DNA of 64,000 bases from CAG-411 sp963643465 (lineage in GTDB: Bacteria; Bacillota; Clostridia; Lachnospirales; Lachnospiraceae): assembly GCA_963643465.1 (NCBI GenBank), contig CAVIJT010000018.1, forward strand, positions 3,164-67,163. Reading direction: 5' to 3'. A program made the translations under genes and the position numbers. Below the pieces are notes generated by a model. It was not told the origin of the DNA. It was given only the letters and a program-made list of their open reading frames with translations, and did no database searches. Positions 53,788 through 62,496 of the stretch are shown in pieces (position 1 is the stretch's first letter; the number at the start of each line of letters is the position of its first letter).

Positions 53788-53816
53788 ATTTTATTCGATT
53801 TTTCTCTACATATCAA
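53788..53816 (-). promoter_or_regulatory. Sigma-A type promoter of the NfeD-SPFH operon
   Basis: Minus-strand TTGATA, 17-nt spacer, TAAAAT, about 35 nt before the start. Confidence 0.7.
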
Positions 53817-53828
53817 GTTAAGAATACA

Positions 53829-54620
53829 TTAGAAATTGCTTCTTCGTTGACGGAATAACTCATACATCATAATTCCTGCTGCCACAGAAGCATTGAGAGA
53901 TTCTAATTTTCCACACATAGGTATTCGCACTAATACATCTGCTGTATTGCGCATGGCATCGGTAATTCCCTTTGCCTCATTTCCTATAACAATGGCTGTC
54001 TTAGATGGATATACTTCTTGTTCATAAGAATTTTTTCCAAGTAAATCGGTAGCTACGACTACAACTCCTTTTTCCTTTAATGCCGTAATGGTATCTATGA
54101 TGTCTTCCACATACAAAAATGGTACACGAAAGATAGAACCCATAGTGGAACGAACTACTTTAGGATTAAATAAATCCACAGTCTCTTTGCTCATAATAAT
54201 TCCATCCATTCCTGCTCCTTCAGCAGTGCGCATCACAGTTCCCAAATTACCTGGATCTCTTAAGTCCTCTAACAGTAAAAGATTTACACTTTCTTTAGAA
54301 AGTATAGAATCCAATGTATAGTGAGGTTTCTCCACTATAGCTAATATTCCCTGTGGAGTTTTGGTATCCGCAGCTTCTTTTAACACCTTTTCTTCCACAA
54401 GTTCATACTCAATACCAGAAAAATACTTCTCTTCGGAAGTCTCAAGTTCTGCTATATAGTCTGGTGTAACATATGCACGTTTCACCTTGCCATATAACTT
54501 CGCCTCCTCAAAAAGTTTCTTCCCTTCTATTACAAAAGCATCTTGTTCCCTTCTGGTTCGGGCATTCTTTTGCAGTTTTACAATATTTTTAATCTGTACA
54601 TTACCAGCATTTGAAATCAT
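53829..54620 (-). CDS. TrmH/SpoU-family RNA 2'-O-methyltransferase
   Basis: A 263-residue RNA methyltransferase: an N-terminal SpoU substrate-binding domain (about 1-95) and a SPOUT catalytic domain with the motifs DPGNLGTVMRTAEG, VIGNEAKGI and LNASVAAGIMMYE. Such proteins methylate rRNA or tRNA ribose; the target cannot be fixed from sequence. Close to, but not clearly co-transcribed with, the downstream NfeD unit. Confidence 0.92.
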   Translation of the reverse strand: MISNAGNVQIKNIVKLQKNARTRREQDAFVIEGKKLFEEAKLYGKVKRAYVTPDYIAELETSEEKYFSGIEYELVEEKVLKEAADTKTPQGILAIVEKPHYTLDSILSKESVNLLLLEDLRDPGNLGTVMRTAEGAGMDGIIMSKETVDLFNPKVVRSTMGSIFRVPFLYVEDIIDTITALKEKGVVVVATDLLGKNSYEQEVYPSKTAIVIGNEAKGITDAMRNTADVLVRIPMCGKLESLNASVAAGIMMYELFRQRRSNF

Positions 54621-54745
54621 CTTATTACGCCTCGTTTATTCTTTTTCTAACTTAAATATCTACCTTTCACTCGCTTATGAGCAAATTGCCACAAATGCTT
54701 TATAAGTATATCATAGAAATGCCTTTTCGTCATCCATAAAATCGG

Positions 54746-54797
54746 AAAAGGTGCCTATATCTATCCATTCAACTGATATAGAACACCTTTTTATTTT
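54746..54797. terminator. Bidirectional terminator near the PNPOx-like gene
   Basis: AAAAGGTG-CTATATC and GATATAG-ACACCTTTT arms form a 15-bp stem with one mismatch. It lies about 40 nt after the PNPOx-like stop. Confidence 0.75.
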
Positions 54798-54837
54798 TAT
54801 GTATTTATCCACTTTTTTGTTACGCTTTTGATAAATT

Positions 54838-55254
54838 TTACAGTTCTGTCCATGCCTTCTTATCAAAATTGGTTTCCATTGTCCATGTGGTAGCTTTTCC
54901 ATTTTTCATACAAAAAACAGACAGCAAATGGTCAATCCCCATCTCTTTCCATGCCTGCAAAAATTTTCGGGTAGGATGATTCCTAATTTCTTGTTTTAAA
55001 ACCTCATCTTTTATCTCTTCTATTTCTCCCGTCACTCGAATCTGTGTCCCATTTGCTTGAAAACACAATTCTGCCTTTGGATTGTCTTTCAGCTGATGGT
55101 ACACCTCTTTAGAAGATGCTGTATGAAAAATAATTCCATTTTCATCTGCTCTAAAAAGCAACATTCCTCGCACATGTGGCTGATTTCCTTCCACGGTCGC
55201 TAAATGAAAGGCAGGATTTTCATTCATCATTGCATACAATTCTTCTTTTTTCAT
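54838..55254 (-). CDS. Pyridoxamine 5'-phosphate oxidase-family (FMN split-barrel) protein
   Basis: A 138-residue protein of the general FMN-binding split-barrel family: FHLATVEGNQPHVRGML, ENGIIFHTASSKEVYHQL and AELCFQANGTQIRVTGEI. Members bind flavin and reduce or oxidise small molecules; being a short member, a true PdxH role is unlikely. It is co-directional with the AraC regulator 118 nt upstream. Confidence 0.88.
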   Translation of the reverse strand: MKKEELYAMMNENPAFHLATVEGNQPHVRGMLLFRADENGIIFHTASSKEVYHQLKDNPKAELCFQANGTQIRVTGEIEEIKDEVLKQEIRNHPTRKFLQAWKEMGIDHLLSVFCMKNGKATTWTMETNFDKKAWTEL

Positions 55255-55372
55255 AGCATTGCACTCCTTTTTTCAAATTTTCTTTATTGTATCAAGGAGT
55301 TCTCATATGCACTTTCAAATTTAAAGCAACTTTTTATAGAATAAAGTAAAAACATTTTTTATAAACATTATA

Positions 55373-56239
55373 CTAGACTTCACAATATAATTTCCGATAC
55401 TGGCTAGGTGACATATGCAACACTCTTTGAAAACTGGCAGATAAATGGGAACTGCTGTTAAATCCACAGCGCAACGCAACCTGTGTAATGGAAATTTCTT
55501 TTCGACGCAATAATTTTTTAGCCTGCTGCAAGCGAATTTCAATCAGATATTCAATAGGTGTGGCATGAAGTTCTTTTTTGAAAATGCGAGTAAAGCTGGA
55601 AACGGATATGTGTCCAAGTTCTGCCAGCATTTTTACTGTAATCTCCTCTGCATAATGTTGTTCGATAAAATGCTGGGCGCGCGCCACTGCATAATGATCA
55701 GAAATGGCACGCATATCACAACTTTCGCCAAGAACACTACGAATGAGCCAATGGGTAATAATGGTAGCATAAGCATTTAAGGTAACATCTGAATTTGACA
55801 TTTGTTTGCTATATTCAAAAGAAAATAAATTCAATGTTTTTAAAATATCGTGACAAATGGAAAACTGCATTCCATTAAAATGCGGAACTGCATCCGCATA
55901 TTTACAATATTCTTCCTCAAAATATTCCTTAGCAATTAAAATGCAATAATACGGATTTTTTGGTGTTTCATCCACATGAGGTACTTCAGGTGAATATATA
56001 CATGCAGAATAGCAATCATAGCAATTTCCCACATCCTTGGGCTGTCCAAAGTAAATCACAAGCATATAGGCAGGATGGGTGTGTTGCAGTCGTTTTGCGT
56101 ATCCGCACCCGTCCCCAAAAGGAATAAAAATTCCTAGATGCTGCTGCACATAACAGTCCACATAATGCAAATCCTGCTCTGTTACTGTTTCACCCACTAA
56201 TTTTTTTATCATTTCAAAATCTCTCTTAATAGTTATCAC
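55373..56239 (-). CDS. AraC-family transcriptional regulator
   Basis: A 288-residue regulator. The C-terminal about 100 residues contain two helix-turn-helix motifs (ITVKMLAELGHISVSSFTRIFK and ITQVALRCGFNSSSHLSASF), followed by the signature MSPSQYRK. The N-terminal half is a cupin-like effector domain with Cys and His, including a C-x2-C-like YDCYSAC segment, so metal or redox sensing is possible. The neighbour is the split-barrel flavoprotein gene, a likely target. Confidence 0.92.
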   Translation of the reverse strand: MITIKRDFEMIKKLVGETVTEQDLHYVDCYVQQHLGIFIPFGDGCGYAKRLQHTHPAYMLVIYFGQPKDVGNCYDCYSACIYSPEVPHVDETPKNPYYCILIAKEYFEEEYCKYADAVPHFNGMQFSICHDILKTLNLFSFEYSKQMSNSDVTLNAYATIITHWLIRSVLGESCDMRAISDHYAVARAQHFIEQHYAEEITVKMLAELGHISVSSFTRIFKKELHATPIEYLIEIRLQQAKKLLRRKEISITQVALRCGFNSSSHLSASFQRVLHMSPSQYRKLYCEV

Positions 56240-56477
56240 TCCTTATATATTCTAATTATATTGTAATCTCATTTTTCTCACAACATATTTCAATACCATT
56301 TCATACCCTATAATGCAAATCTAGTCTTTCCCCCTAGGCAATGACACTGGTTTTCTTTGACGAAATCTTGCGAATAATTACCGTTTAGAGGTATAATATA
56401 CTGACGTGTGAATACGCATACCTATATGAAATTTGTGATTTATCTCACTACATTTTTAGTAGAAAGGAAAGATAGAA

Positions 56478-56966
56478 ATGGAAAAGACATGGAATATAAC
56501 GATAGATGGTTCCCAATATCATCTAACACTAAATAAAGAACTAACTATCAATGGACAGGTTTTTGCATTATCAGACTTTAAAAAGAAAACACACTTGAGA
56601 GAGTATGAATATTTCATACCTTTGGGAAGTAAGACTGCTGTATTGCATCTTCTTAATAACAAAACAATGGAACCTGTTTTGACTATTGACGGTCAGGACT
56701 GTATTACGGGAGAGGTATATGAAGTAGAAAAAGTTCCCCTATGGGCATGGTTTTTTGTAATTCCTTACATTTTCAATATTCTTTATATCATGGGAGGAGC
56801 AATTGGCGGCGCTCTTTCCGGTGCTTTTGCATGTATCTCTCTGACTATAGCTGCTGATAGAAAAAAATCCACTGTATCAAAAGTGCTGATTTGCATAGCT
56901 ATATATGCAGCGGTAACTGTGCTGTGCTATCTGATCGGAAGAATGTATGTAAGATTCTATTCTTGA
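56478..56966 (+). CDS. Small membrane protein with N-terminal soluble domain, unknown
   Basis: A 162-residue protein. The first about 85 residues are soluble beta-type; three hydrophobic helices follow (about 92-112, 118-138 and 145-160) with Gly-rich GGAIGGALSGA. No family recognised. AGAAAGGAAAG precedes the ATG. It lies divergent to the AraC regulator. Confidence 0.75.
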   Translation: MEKTWNITIDGSQYHLTLNKELTINGQVFALSDFKKKTHLREYEYFIPLGSKTAVLHLLNNKTMEPVLTIDGQDCITGEVYEVEKVPLWAWFFVIPYIFNILYIMGGAIGGALSGAFACISLTIAADRKKSTVSKVLICIAIYAAVTVLCYLIGRMYVRFYS

Positions 56967-57059
56967 TAAAACTATGCAGAGAAGTCTTTAGAAGCATGAT
57001 AGATACTTTATATGGTTAAGAAAATGGAATAATTTACCGATATAATTAATAGCTAAGGA

Positions 57060-57107
57060 TGGCGTTTATTTTCAAGGGATTTATTTGGAAATAGACGCTA
57101 TTTTTAT
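57060..57107 (+). terminator. Intrinsic terminator of the small membrane-protein gene
   Basis: GCGTTTATTT and AAATAGACGC form a 10-bp stem with one G-T pair, then TATTTTTAT. Confidence 0.65.
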
Positions 57108-57191
57108 CTAAAAACATTATATATACCACTTGGACCTTTTGGGGAGTGGTGCAATCCAGATTGACGGAAGGATTGCAGAAAGGAGGTTACT

Positions 57192-57743
57192 ATGTCAATA
57201 TCAGGCATCGGCGTTGCGGTAAGTAACGTCAATTATTACAACGCAAAACTAAATAGGAATACGAATCAGGTATCTGATTCATTTAGCACAACATCATGTA
57301 TTAATTTATACATGAGTGATGGGGATACCAAAGAAAGTGCATTGACTTCCGTAGGATTTCCAGATGGGGGAAGTGTGTCTGTATTTAAAGCGGATGGTTA
57401 TTCTGAAGAAAATCCGCAATATACAGTCATACATTGGGATGAAAATGGCGAAGAAACAAAGTACAACATCAATTTACGACAGGTAAACCCTGAAAATGCA
57501 AGTTATCTTGAAATGCTGGCTTATTCTACATATCTTGATGTTTCCGGTCAGACTAAAAATGCCTTTGGCGATTTTATTAATGCAGCCGGGGGAGTGAATG
57601 GTGATTTGAAATATGATGCAACTAACATAAACATCAAAATGGATTTTAAAACATTGGTTAAGGAGTTTATGCAGTCACAGTATAGTTCGGGTAATTTAAC
57701 CGGATATTTATCTTTAAAACGTTTTTGGGATTGTATGGACTAA
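57192..57743 (+). CDS. Protein of unknown function, possibly DUF6033-like
   Basis: A 183-residue protein opening with MSISGIGVAVSNVNYYNAKLN, then a Ser/Thr/Asp-rich middle and a helical C-terminus (DFKTLVKEFMQSQ). The MSISGIG opening recalls DUF6033 proteins of Lachnospiraceae, a match I cannot verify. No signal peptide. AAAGGAGG precedes the ATG; a hairpin follows. Confidence 0.65.
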   Translation: MSISGIGVAVSNVNYYNAKLNRNTNQVSDSFSTTSCINLYMSDGDTKESALTSVGFPDGGSVSVFKADGYSEENPQYTVIHWDENGEETKYNINLRQVNPENASYLEMLAYSTYLDVSGQTKNAFGDFINAAGGVNGDLKYDATNINIKMDFKTLVKEFMQSQYSSGNLTGYLSLKRFWDCMD

Positions 57744-57756
57744 AATCAAGCAGTGT

Positions 57757-57797
57757 TATGAATAGCCCGCTGTCAAATAAACAGCGGGCTATTCATA
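57757..57797. terminator. Strong hairpin between convergent genes
   Basis: TATGAATAGCCCGCTGT and its complement form a perfect 17-bp stem with a 7-nt loop. Only a weak T run follows. Confidence 0.75.
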
Positions 57798-57808
57798 ATG
57801 TCCTTTTA

Positions 57809-58315
57809 TTAGGTATTCACTCTCTTAAAGCAAATACGTTTTATATTTGAACTTTTTTTCTCTCTTACAAATATACTTCTAAAAATAAAACGAGCCAAAG
57901 GCCCCACCAAAAATAGCTGCATTGGAAGTGCCATAACAAAATTCTTGCAGTATGTGCTTAAATAGTCTGGAATAATATTACTTGTAAATCCATAAGCATG
58001 ATATACACCTATGATACTTGCAAATGCCACCTGTGCAATGACAGTAAATATTTGAATCGTACATATAATAAAAATAGAACGATCCTCAGGCTGTACAACC
58101 CGAAATGCAAAATATTTTGCAATATGTCCTGAAACAAAATACGCAAGTAAAAAAATAATAATAAACTCCACCCACATTCCTTTTAATGCAATAAGAAATG
58201 TTTGATTTGTAAAACAATTTGTTGCTAAAACTGTATTATACAGCGTCATTATATACACCATCATCCATGCAGTAATTGCAGTAAAAAATACAGTTTCCAT
58301 CCTCGTCTTAGGCAT
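57809..58315 (-). CDS. DUF2798-type four-helix membrane protein
   Basis: A 168-residue protein with four hydrophobic helices (about 8-28, 45-65, 80-105 and 125-150). The opening MPKTRMETVFFTAITAWMMVY and FVSGHIAKYFAF resemble DUF2798 members. Function unknown. A 256-bp inverted-repeat element lies directly upstream of it. Confidence 0.72.
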   Translation of the reverse strand: MPKTRMETVFFTAITAWMMVYIMTLYNTVLATNCFTNQTFLIALKGMWVEFIIIFLLAYFVSGHIAKYFAFRVVQPEDRSIFIICTIQIFTVIAQVAFASIIGVYHAYGFTSNIIPDYLSTYCKNFVMALPMQLFLVGPLARFIFRSIFVREKKSSNIKRICFKRVNT

Positions 58316-58351
58316 CTCTTTTTTCCTCCTTAATCATTTCTATACCTTTTG

Positions 58352-58607
58352 TTGTCAAATTGCACAATTCGAAATTGTCATTTGCAGATGGTGTCCGTGC
58401 CAGCCAACCACCGCAGGCACGTCGATTTCGCCCATTTTGCTCCGTCGCCTATTAGCAGATGTTTCCGCAAACTCGCTTCGTTCAAACAATGCTCCAACAT
58501 CTGCGCTTACTCACAAAATCGGGCAAAATTCTCCTATCATCTGCTTGTGCTTGGCTGGCACGGACACCATCTGTAAACTGTTATTTTATTGTTGTACAAT
58601 TTGACAA
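58352..58607. repeat. 256-bp MITE-like element with nested inverted repeats
   Basis: Outer arms TTGTCAAATTGCACAA (58352-58367) and TTGTACAATTTGACAA (58592-58607) match in 15 of 16 positions as inverted repeats. Inner arms are a perfect 23-bp inverted repeat (58385-58407 with 58551-58573). Inside is another dyad (GCAGATG...CATCTGC). No coding capacity. A fold-back element or miniature transposable element is the simplest reading. Confidence 0.8.
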
Positions 58608-58653
58608 GTACAATTTAGGTTATGAGCTTTTGACACCCTAATCCTATAAAGTA

Positions 58654-58716
58654 AAAAAGGACAATAAACATACCTATCCGTCTGACAGTAGATAGGTGAC
58701 ATTTATTGTCCAAAAA
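58654..58716. terminator. Hairpin terminator after the ArsC fusion gene
   Basis: GGACAATAAA/TTTATTGTCC outer and ACCTATC/GATAGGT inner stems, flanked by A and T runs. Downstream of the minus-strand gene ending at 58845 by 128 nt. Confidence 0.75.
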
Positions 58717-58844
58717 TTTCATATATTTTTAATATATAGCATGTTTATTTTTATTTGTCAAGTTCTATAAGAAGATTTCTCTTACCCTACAATTCCACTT
58801 TTGAATCATTATAAATTGAAATTGTAACAATCATCATTTCGCCC

Positions 58845-59786
58845 CTATGAACACACTTTTTTTAATTGTAAAATATTTAGTTCAATTTCTTTGATTATTT
58901 CAATAAAATCATTATCCGTTTTTCCTGTCGGATCATCTAATCCCCAATTATCATCAAATGGTCTACCTATAAACGGACACCCTACATTACACCCCATAGA
59001 AATAGCTATATCAGGCTCTGGTATATCTGAAATCAACTTTGAATACTGTGTCTGTTCCATGTCAATTCCATACAACTGTTTCATTATACGAACTGCATCC
59101 TGATTGATTTGCGGTTTTGTTTCTGTTCCGGCTGAATAGCTTTCAAATACATCAGAGGCTAAATGCTTTCCCAACGCCTCTGCTATTTGGCTTCGACAGG
59201 AATTATGCACACATATAAATGCTATTTTTTTCTTGTGCTGCTTATAAAATGGACATCTTTCTTTTATACATTGTTGATTTCTTTCACTAAAAAAACATTC
59301 CATATTACTGTTTTGCATTTTTATATCATAATTCTCGTTTATATATTCTATTGCCTTTTGAAACGATAAAAACGCATCTCTCTTACAACATCTCGGTCCC
59401 CCCACTTGTGACAAGCTGCTTAGTGCATCAGAAGTAAACTTCATGTGTTTTCCCCACGAAGCATCTACACTTAAAGGACCAGTCCCATCCATAATTGATA
59501 AAGCTGCTCCCATTGAACTTACCGCCCCACAAATCCCCCACATACCACAAGTTGCACCGGGCATTTCTAATCCTCTTTTCATAAGTTCTTTCAAACTTAT
59601 TTCCAAATCAATTTTTCCACCTGCATTATAAAAAGCCGTTAGCAAAGCTGCTCCATCTAAAATATGGTGTTCTGGTCCATGTATCCTAACAAAATCCATT
59701 TTAGCTATGTCCAAAAAAATTTCAACAGGATTTCGACTATTCTCTTTTAGGCACATGTCTATAATTTTCTTTGCTCTTTCCTCCAT
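58845..59786 (-). CDS. DUF5714-like domain fused to arsenate reductase (LMW-PTP-type ArsC)
   Basis: A 313-residue fusion. The N-terminal about 175 residues (HGPEHHILDGAALLTAFYNAGG, EMPGATCGMWGICGA) match DUF5714 by eye and are rich in Cys. The C-terminal about 130 residues are a low-molecular-weight phosphatase-type ArsC: active-site CVHNSCRSQIAEAL (C-x5-R, about 192-198) and the resolving-Cys region SMGCNVGCPFIGRPFDDNWG. It should reduce arsenate to arsenite. It follows the ArsR gene by 2 nt. No efflux pump gene (Acr3 or ArsB) is seen, so arsenite might be disposed of elsewhere or the first domain handles it. Confidence 0.85.
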   Translation of the reverse strand: MEERAKKIIDMCLKENSRNPVEIFLDIAKMDFVRIHGPEHHILDGAALLTAFYNAGGKIDLEISLKELMKRGLEMPGATCGMWGICGAVSSMGAALSIMDGTGPLSVDASWGKHMKFTSDALSSLSQVGGPRCCKRDAFLSFQKAIEYINENYDIKMQNSNMECFFSERNQQCIKERCPFYKQHKKKIAFICVHNSCRSQIAEALGKHLASDVFESYSAGTETKPQINQDAVRIMKQLYGIDMEQTQYSKLISDIPEPDIAISMGCNVGCPFIGRPFDDNWGLDDPTGKTDNDFIEIIKEIELNILQLKKVCS

Positions 59787-59788
59787 AA

Positions 59789-60064
59789 CTACTCTACCTT
59801 TCCTACTATATTTATAAAATGACTAAATTCTTTCCAAATTACTTTGTTTATAGAGTAATGATGCCACTTTCCCTCTTTTCTATCATTTACAAGACCACAC
59901 TCACATAAAATTTTCATGTGATGAGATAACGTAGGCTGTGTGATTTCAAAAGTTTCTAATAATTTGCAACCACATTTTTCTCCATCTGATAATATTTGAA
60001 CAATCTGCAAACGGTTGTTGTCCCCAAGTGCTTTACATATAGTTACTACATCTGCTGTATTCAT
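59789..60064 (-). CDS. arsR: ArsR-family metal(loid)-responsive repressor
   Basis: A 91-residue winged-helix regulator: KALGDNNRLQIVQIL, the Cys-containing helix EKCGCKLLETF in the place of the arsenic-sensing ELCVCDL segment, the recognition helix ITQPTLSHHMKIL, and CECGLVNDRKEGKWHHYSI. It controls the adjoining DUF5714-ArsC gene by context. Confidence 0.93.
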   Translation of the reverse strand: MNTADVVTICKALGDNNRLQIVQILSDGEKCGCKLLETFEITQPTLSHHMKILCECGLVNDRKEGKWHHYSINKVIWKEFSHFINIVGKVE

Positions 60065-60189
60065 CTTCCTTCACCTCACATTGATATGTGTCTATACAAA
60101 AAGTATACCACATACATAGATAACCGTAAATGTATTCTTATAAAAATAGACCCAATAAACATTTTTATCAGGTCTTAAGAGTAACTATA

Positions 60190-60291
60190 TTAAAAATTTT
60201 TTCCTAAATGATATGCCTCTTTAAGATGCTTAGGAACATGCAATTCTCTAGCCTCTTCATTCCAATGCGTAATATTATCATAGACTATCAT
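60190..60291 (-). pseudogene. Possible remnant of a coding sequence
   Basis: A 33-codon frame ending in a stop reads as a natural-looking C-terminus (NEEARELHVPKHLKEAYHLGK) but has no upstream domain or ribosome binding site. The 5' part appears to be lost. It follows the GNAT gene. I do not recognise the parent family. Confidence 0.3.
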
Positions 60292-60337
60292 CTGTTTTTC
60301 TTTTTCTCTTCAACAACATCTGGTAATTTATACCCAT

Positions 60338-60877
60338 TTATATTGCCCTTTCCTTGTTTAAAATCGCATAAATAAAAGTATCTTTCCACATTGGACTGCC
60401 GTTATCATCTTTCCAAAAATATACATTTTGTTTTAAATGCGCCTCTCTTACAAAACCTAAACTTTCCAGTAGTTTCCATGAGTTTAAATTGCACGGGTCA
60501 CATTCAGCAAAAATCCTATGCGTACCTTCTAAAAACGCCTTCTTTATTAAAGCGTAACAACTTTCCTTAGCATAGCCCTTCCCCCAATAATTCCTATTGA
60601 AAACATATCCTATTTCCAAAGATTCAAAATCCCTTTTTCCAAGATATATATTTCCCACCATCTTTTCATTAGATTTTAGCTCTACTGCAATCATTTCATC
60701 TGTAGAAATTCGCCATTCTAAATTACTTTCTACTTCATTGATGTCCATAGGCTTATATGGTTCATACTTTACCACTTCTTCATCAGCTAAATATTCATAT
60801 AAATCCTGTAAATCATCTTTACAATATCTTCTTAAAATCAATCTATCTGTCTCTATGATAATCTTCTTTTCTGACAT
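60338..60877 (-). CDS. GNAT-family N-acetyltransferase (RimJ/RimL-like)
   Basis: A 179-residue acetyltransferase: ETDRLILRRYCKDDLQDLYEYLAD at the N-terminus, VGNIYLGKRD, EIGYVFNRNYWGKGYAKE (acetyl-CoA binding, about 95-112) and LNSWKLLESLGFVREA. It is of the RimJ/RimL type; substrate unknown. Monocistronic. Confidence 0.92.
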   Translation of the reverse strand: MSEKKIIIETDRLILRRYCKDDLQDLYEYLADEEVVKYEPYKPMDINEVESNLEWRISTDEMIAVELKSNEKMVGNIYLGKRDFESLEIGYVFNRNYWGKGYAKESCYALIKKAFLEGTHRIFAECDPCNLNSWKLLESLGFVREAHLKQNVYFWKDDNGSPMWKDTFIYAILNKERAI

Positions 60878-60965
60878 TATGTTATCTCACCATCTCAAAT
60901 TTTCTTATATCCCTGTAAAAAACATTATTAGTTTCCTCATGCCCTTTGAAGGCACAAATGCAAAG

Positions 60966-61331
60966 TTAAAATATACACTTTAACACCAATACCAAAATCA
61001 AACACCATACACCTATAATCGGAATTCCATAATACCACTTCTTCGGCTTTCCACTCTCCCACATTCCTTCCGCCTTCTGCCTGCATTCCTCAAACTTATC
61101 CTTTGGAATAAATTTGACCGTCAACGCAACAAGCAATGGCAACAAAATCACATCATCCAAATATCCCAGCAATGGTATCCAGTCTGGAATAAAATCAATG
61201 GGTGATAAAGCATATGCCACTGTGATTCCGGCAAACAACTTGGCAAGCAATGGTGTATCCTTATCTTTTAATGCTAAGAACACTGCTGGAATGTCCTTCT
61301 TTAGTTTTCCCGCTCTTTCTTTTAATGACAT
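60966..61331 (-). CDS. YkvA-family (DUF1232) membrane protein
   Basis: A 121-residue protein with the DUF1232 signature (PLLAKLFAGITVAYALSPIDFIPDWIPLLGYLDD) and one C-terminal transmembrane helix (GIPIIGVWCLILVLVLKC). Function unknown; family members are small membrane-associated proteins. Confidence 0.93.
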   Translation of the reverse strand: MSLKERAGKLKKDIPAVFLALKDKDTPLLAKLFAGITVAYALSPIDFIPDWIPLLGYLDDVILLPLLVALTVKFIPKDKFEECRQKAEGMWESGKPKKWYYGIPIIGVWCLILVLVLKCIF

Positions 61332-61376
61332 TTTAAATCCCCCGCAGATTTCAGTTTCCTATAACTTAAAATTTTC

Positions 61377-61766
61377 CTACATCCCTAAAATATAAAAACC
61401 ATTATACATTTTAGATTTTTTCAGCCATTTAATCAACATCTCATAATCTGTTGGTTTATCTTCAAGAACTCTTTTTATTATGGAATCTATTAATGATGGA
61501 GCATAATAATTGATACCATATACATCAACAATTCCACTTTTCAAGTTATTGTAAATGCCACAATTAAAAATATGACTATATTCTTTATAAAACACACTAT
61601 CATCATTTATATATAAGGAAGCATCTTCCCAGTGATTTATATTACTTACTGCTACTAAATCTTTTATTTTAGTTGCAGAAGATAACTTACAAAATTGCAT
61701 TTCTATAAATGCAGAACCACCATAATTTCTTCGTTCCTCTTGAGAACTAAAAACATGGAATAACAT
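61377..61766 (-). CDS. Protein of unknown function
   Basis: A 129-residue protein with mixed alpha/beta composition, no signal or membrane helix, and aromatic-rich C-terminus. No family recognised. It is followed, in transcription order, by the YkvA gene and preceded closely by the tyrosine phosphatase gene (13 nt), suggesting co-transcription with that gene. Confidence 0.6.
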   Translation of the reverse strand: MLFHVFSSQEERRNYGGSAFIEMQFCKLSSATKIKDLVAVSNINHWEDASLYINDDSVFYKEYSHIFNCGIYNNLKSGIVDVYGINYYAPSLIDSIIKRVLEDKPTDYEMLIKWLKKSKMYNGFYILGM

Positions 61767-61779
61767 TCTTTCACCACCA

Positions 61780-62358
61780 TTAAATTAGATTTGTCACAAA
61801 CCATTCAAGAAACTCTTTGATGTAACGTTCATGCGGTGTTATAACATCAATGTCAATTTCTGGATTTTGCTTTGCAAACGCTTCTAGCATATCTTGGAGA
61901 TTTGTTTTAGATTTCATATAATCAGCAATGATATATTCCGTACACATTCCCAGCTTGCACAGCAAAATAGCTGATACGACCCCTGTTCTGTCTTTTCCAG
62001 CATTACAAAAATAGAGAACATTTGATTTAGCACCCAAAATAAAATTAATCGTTTTATATAAATGCACATCCACCATATTTATATAGGATTTTGATACATC
62101 ATCAACAGACTGCGGTACTGCATTTCCTCCTGTAACAGGCATACAATAATAGTGAAATCGTTCATCTTTTGCTAAAGGACATTCCTTTTTTATTCTTTCT
62201 TCCTCTGTTCTTAGATCAATGAGTGTGGTAATATTTTTTGACAACAACCACTCTTTTTCCTCTTCTGATACTTTCGTTGGCACATCACTTCGAATAAATT
62301 TCAATCCATCCTCTAAAATTGGACGTGTGTTTAACGTATCCTCAAAAATAACTCCCAT
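61780..62358 (-). CDS. Tyrosine-protein phosphatase (PF13350-type)
   Basis: Start placed at ATG 62358, 8 nt after GGAGAGG. The 192-residue protein has the N-terminal FIRSDVP and TTLIDLRTEEE motifs of bacterial tyrosine/lipid phosphatases and the P-loop CNAGKDRTG (about 120, Cys nucleophile and Arg). Substrates in this family include phosphotyrosine and phosphoinositides. Neighbours do not identify a target. Confidence 0.9.
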   Translation of the reverse strand: MGVIFEDTLNTRPILEDGLKFIRSDVPTKVSEEEKEWLLSKNITTLIDLRTEEERIKKECPLAKDERFHYYCMPVTGGNAVPQSVDDVSKSYINMVDVHLYKTINFILGAKSNVLYFCNAGKDRTGVVSAILLCKLGMCTEYIIADYMKSKTNLQDMLEAFAKQNPEIDIDVITPHERYIKEFLEWFVTNLI

Positions 62359-62496
62359 TATTTTTACCTCTCCAAATGGAATCAAAAATCAATATTTTTT
62401 TCTCTGATTTAACCTGTTCCTTATGAATTCTTCCTTAACCTTAGCTATTGTTTTTCCACCAAAAATTTTAATTTCTTGACATTTTCAAATTAAAAT

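Noticed and set aside
54711..54902. Minus-strand 63-codon frame
   Set aside because: Runs through a terminator and overlaps the PNPOx-like gene in another frame.
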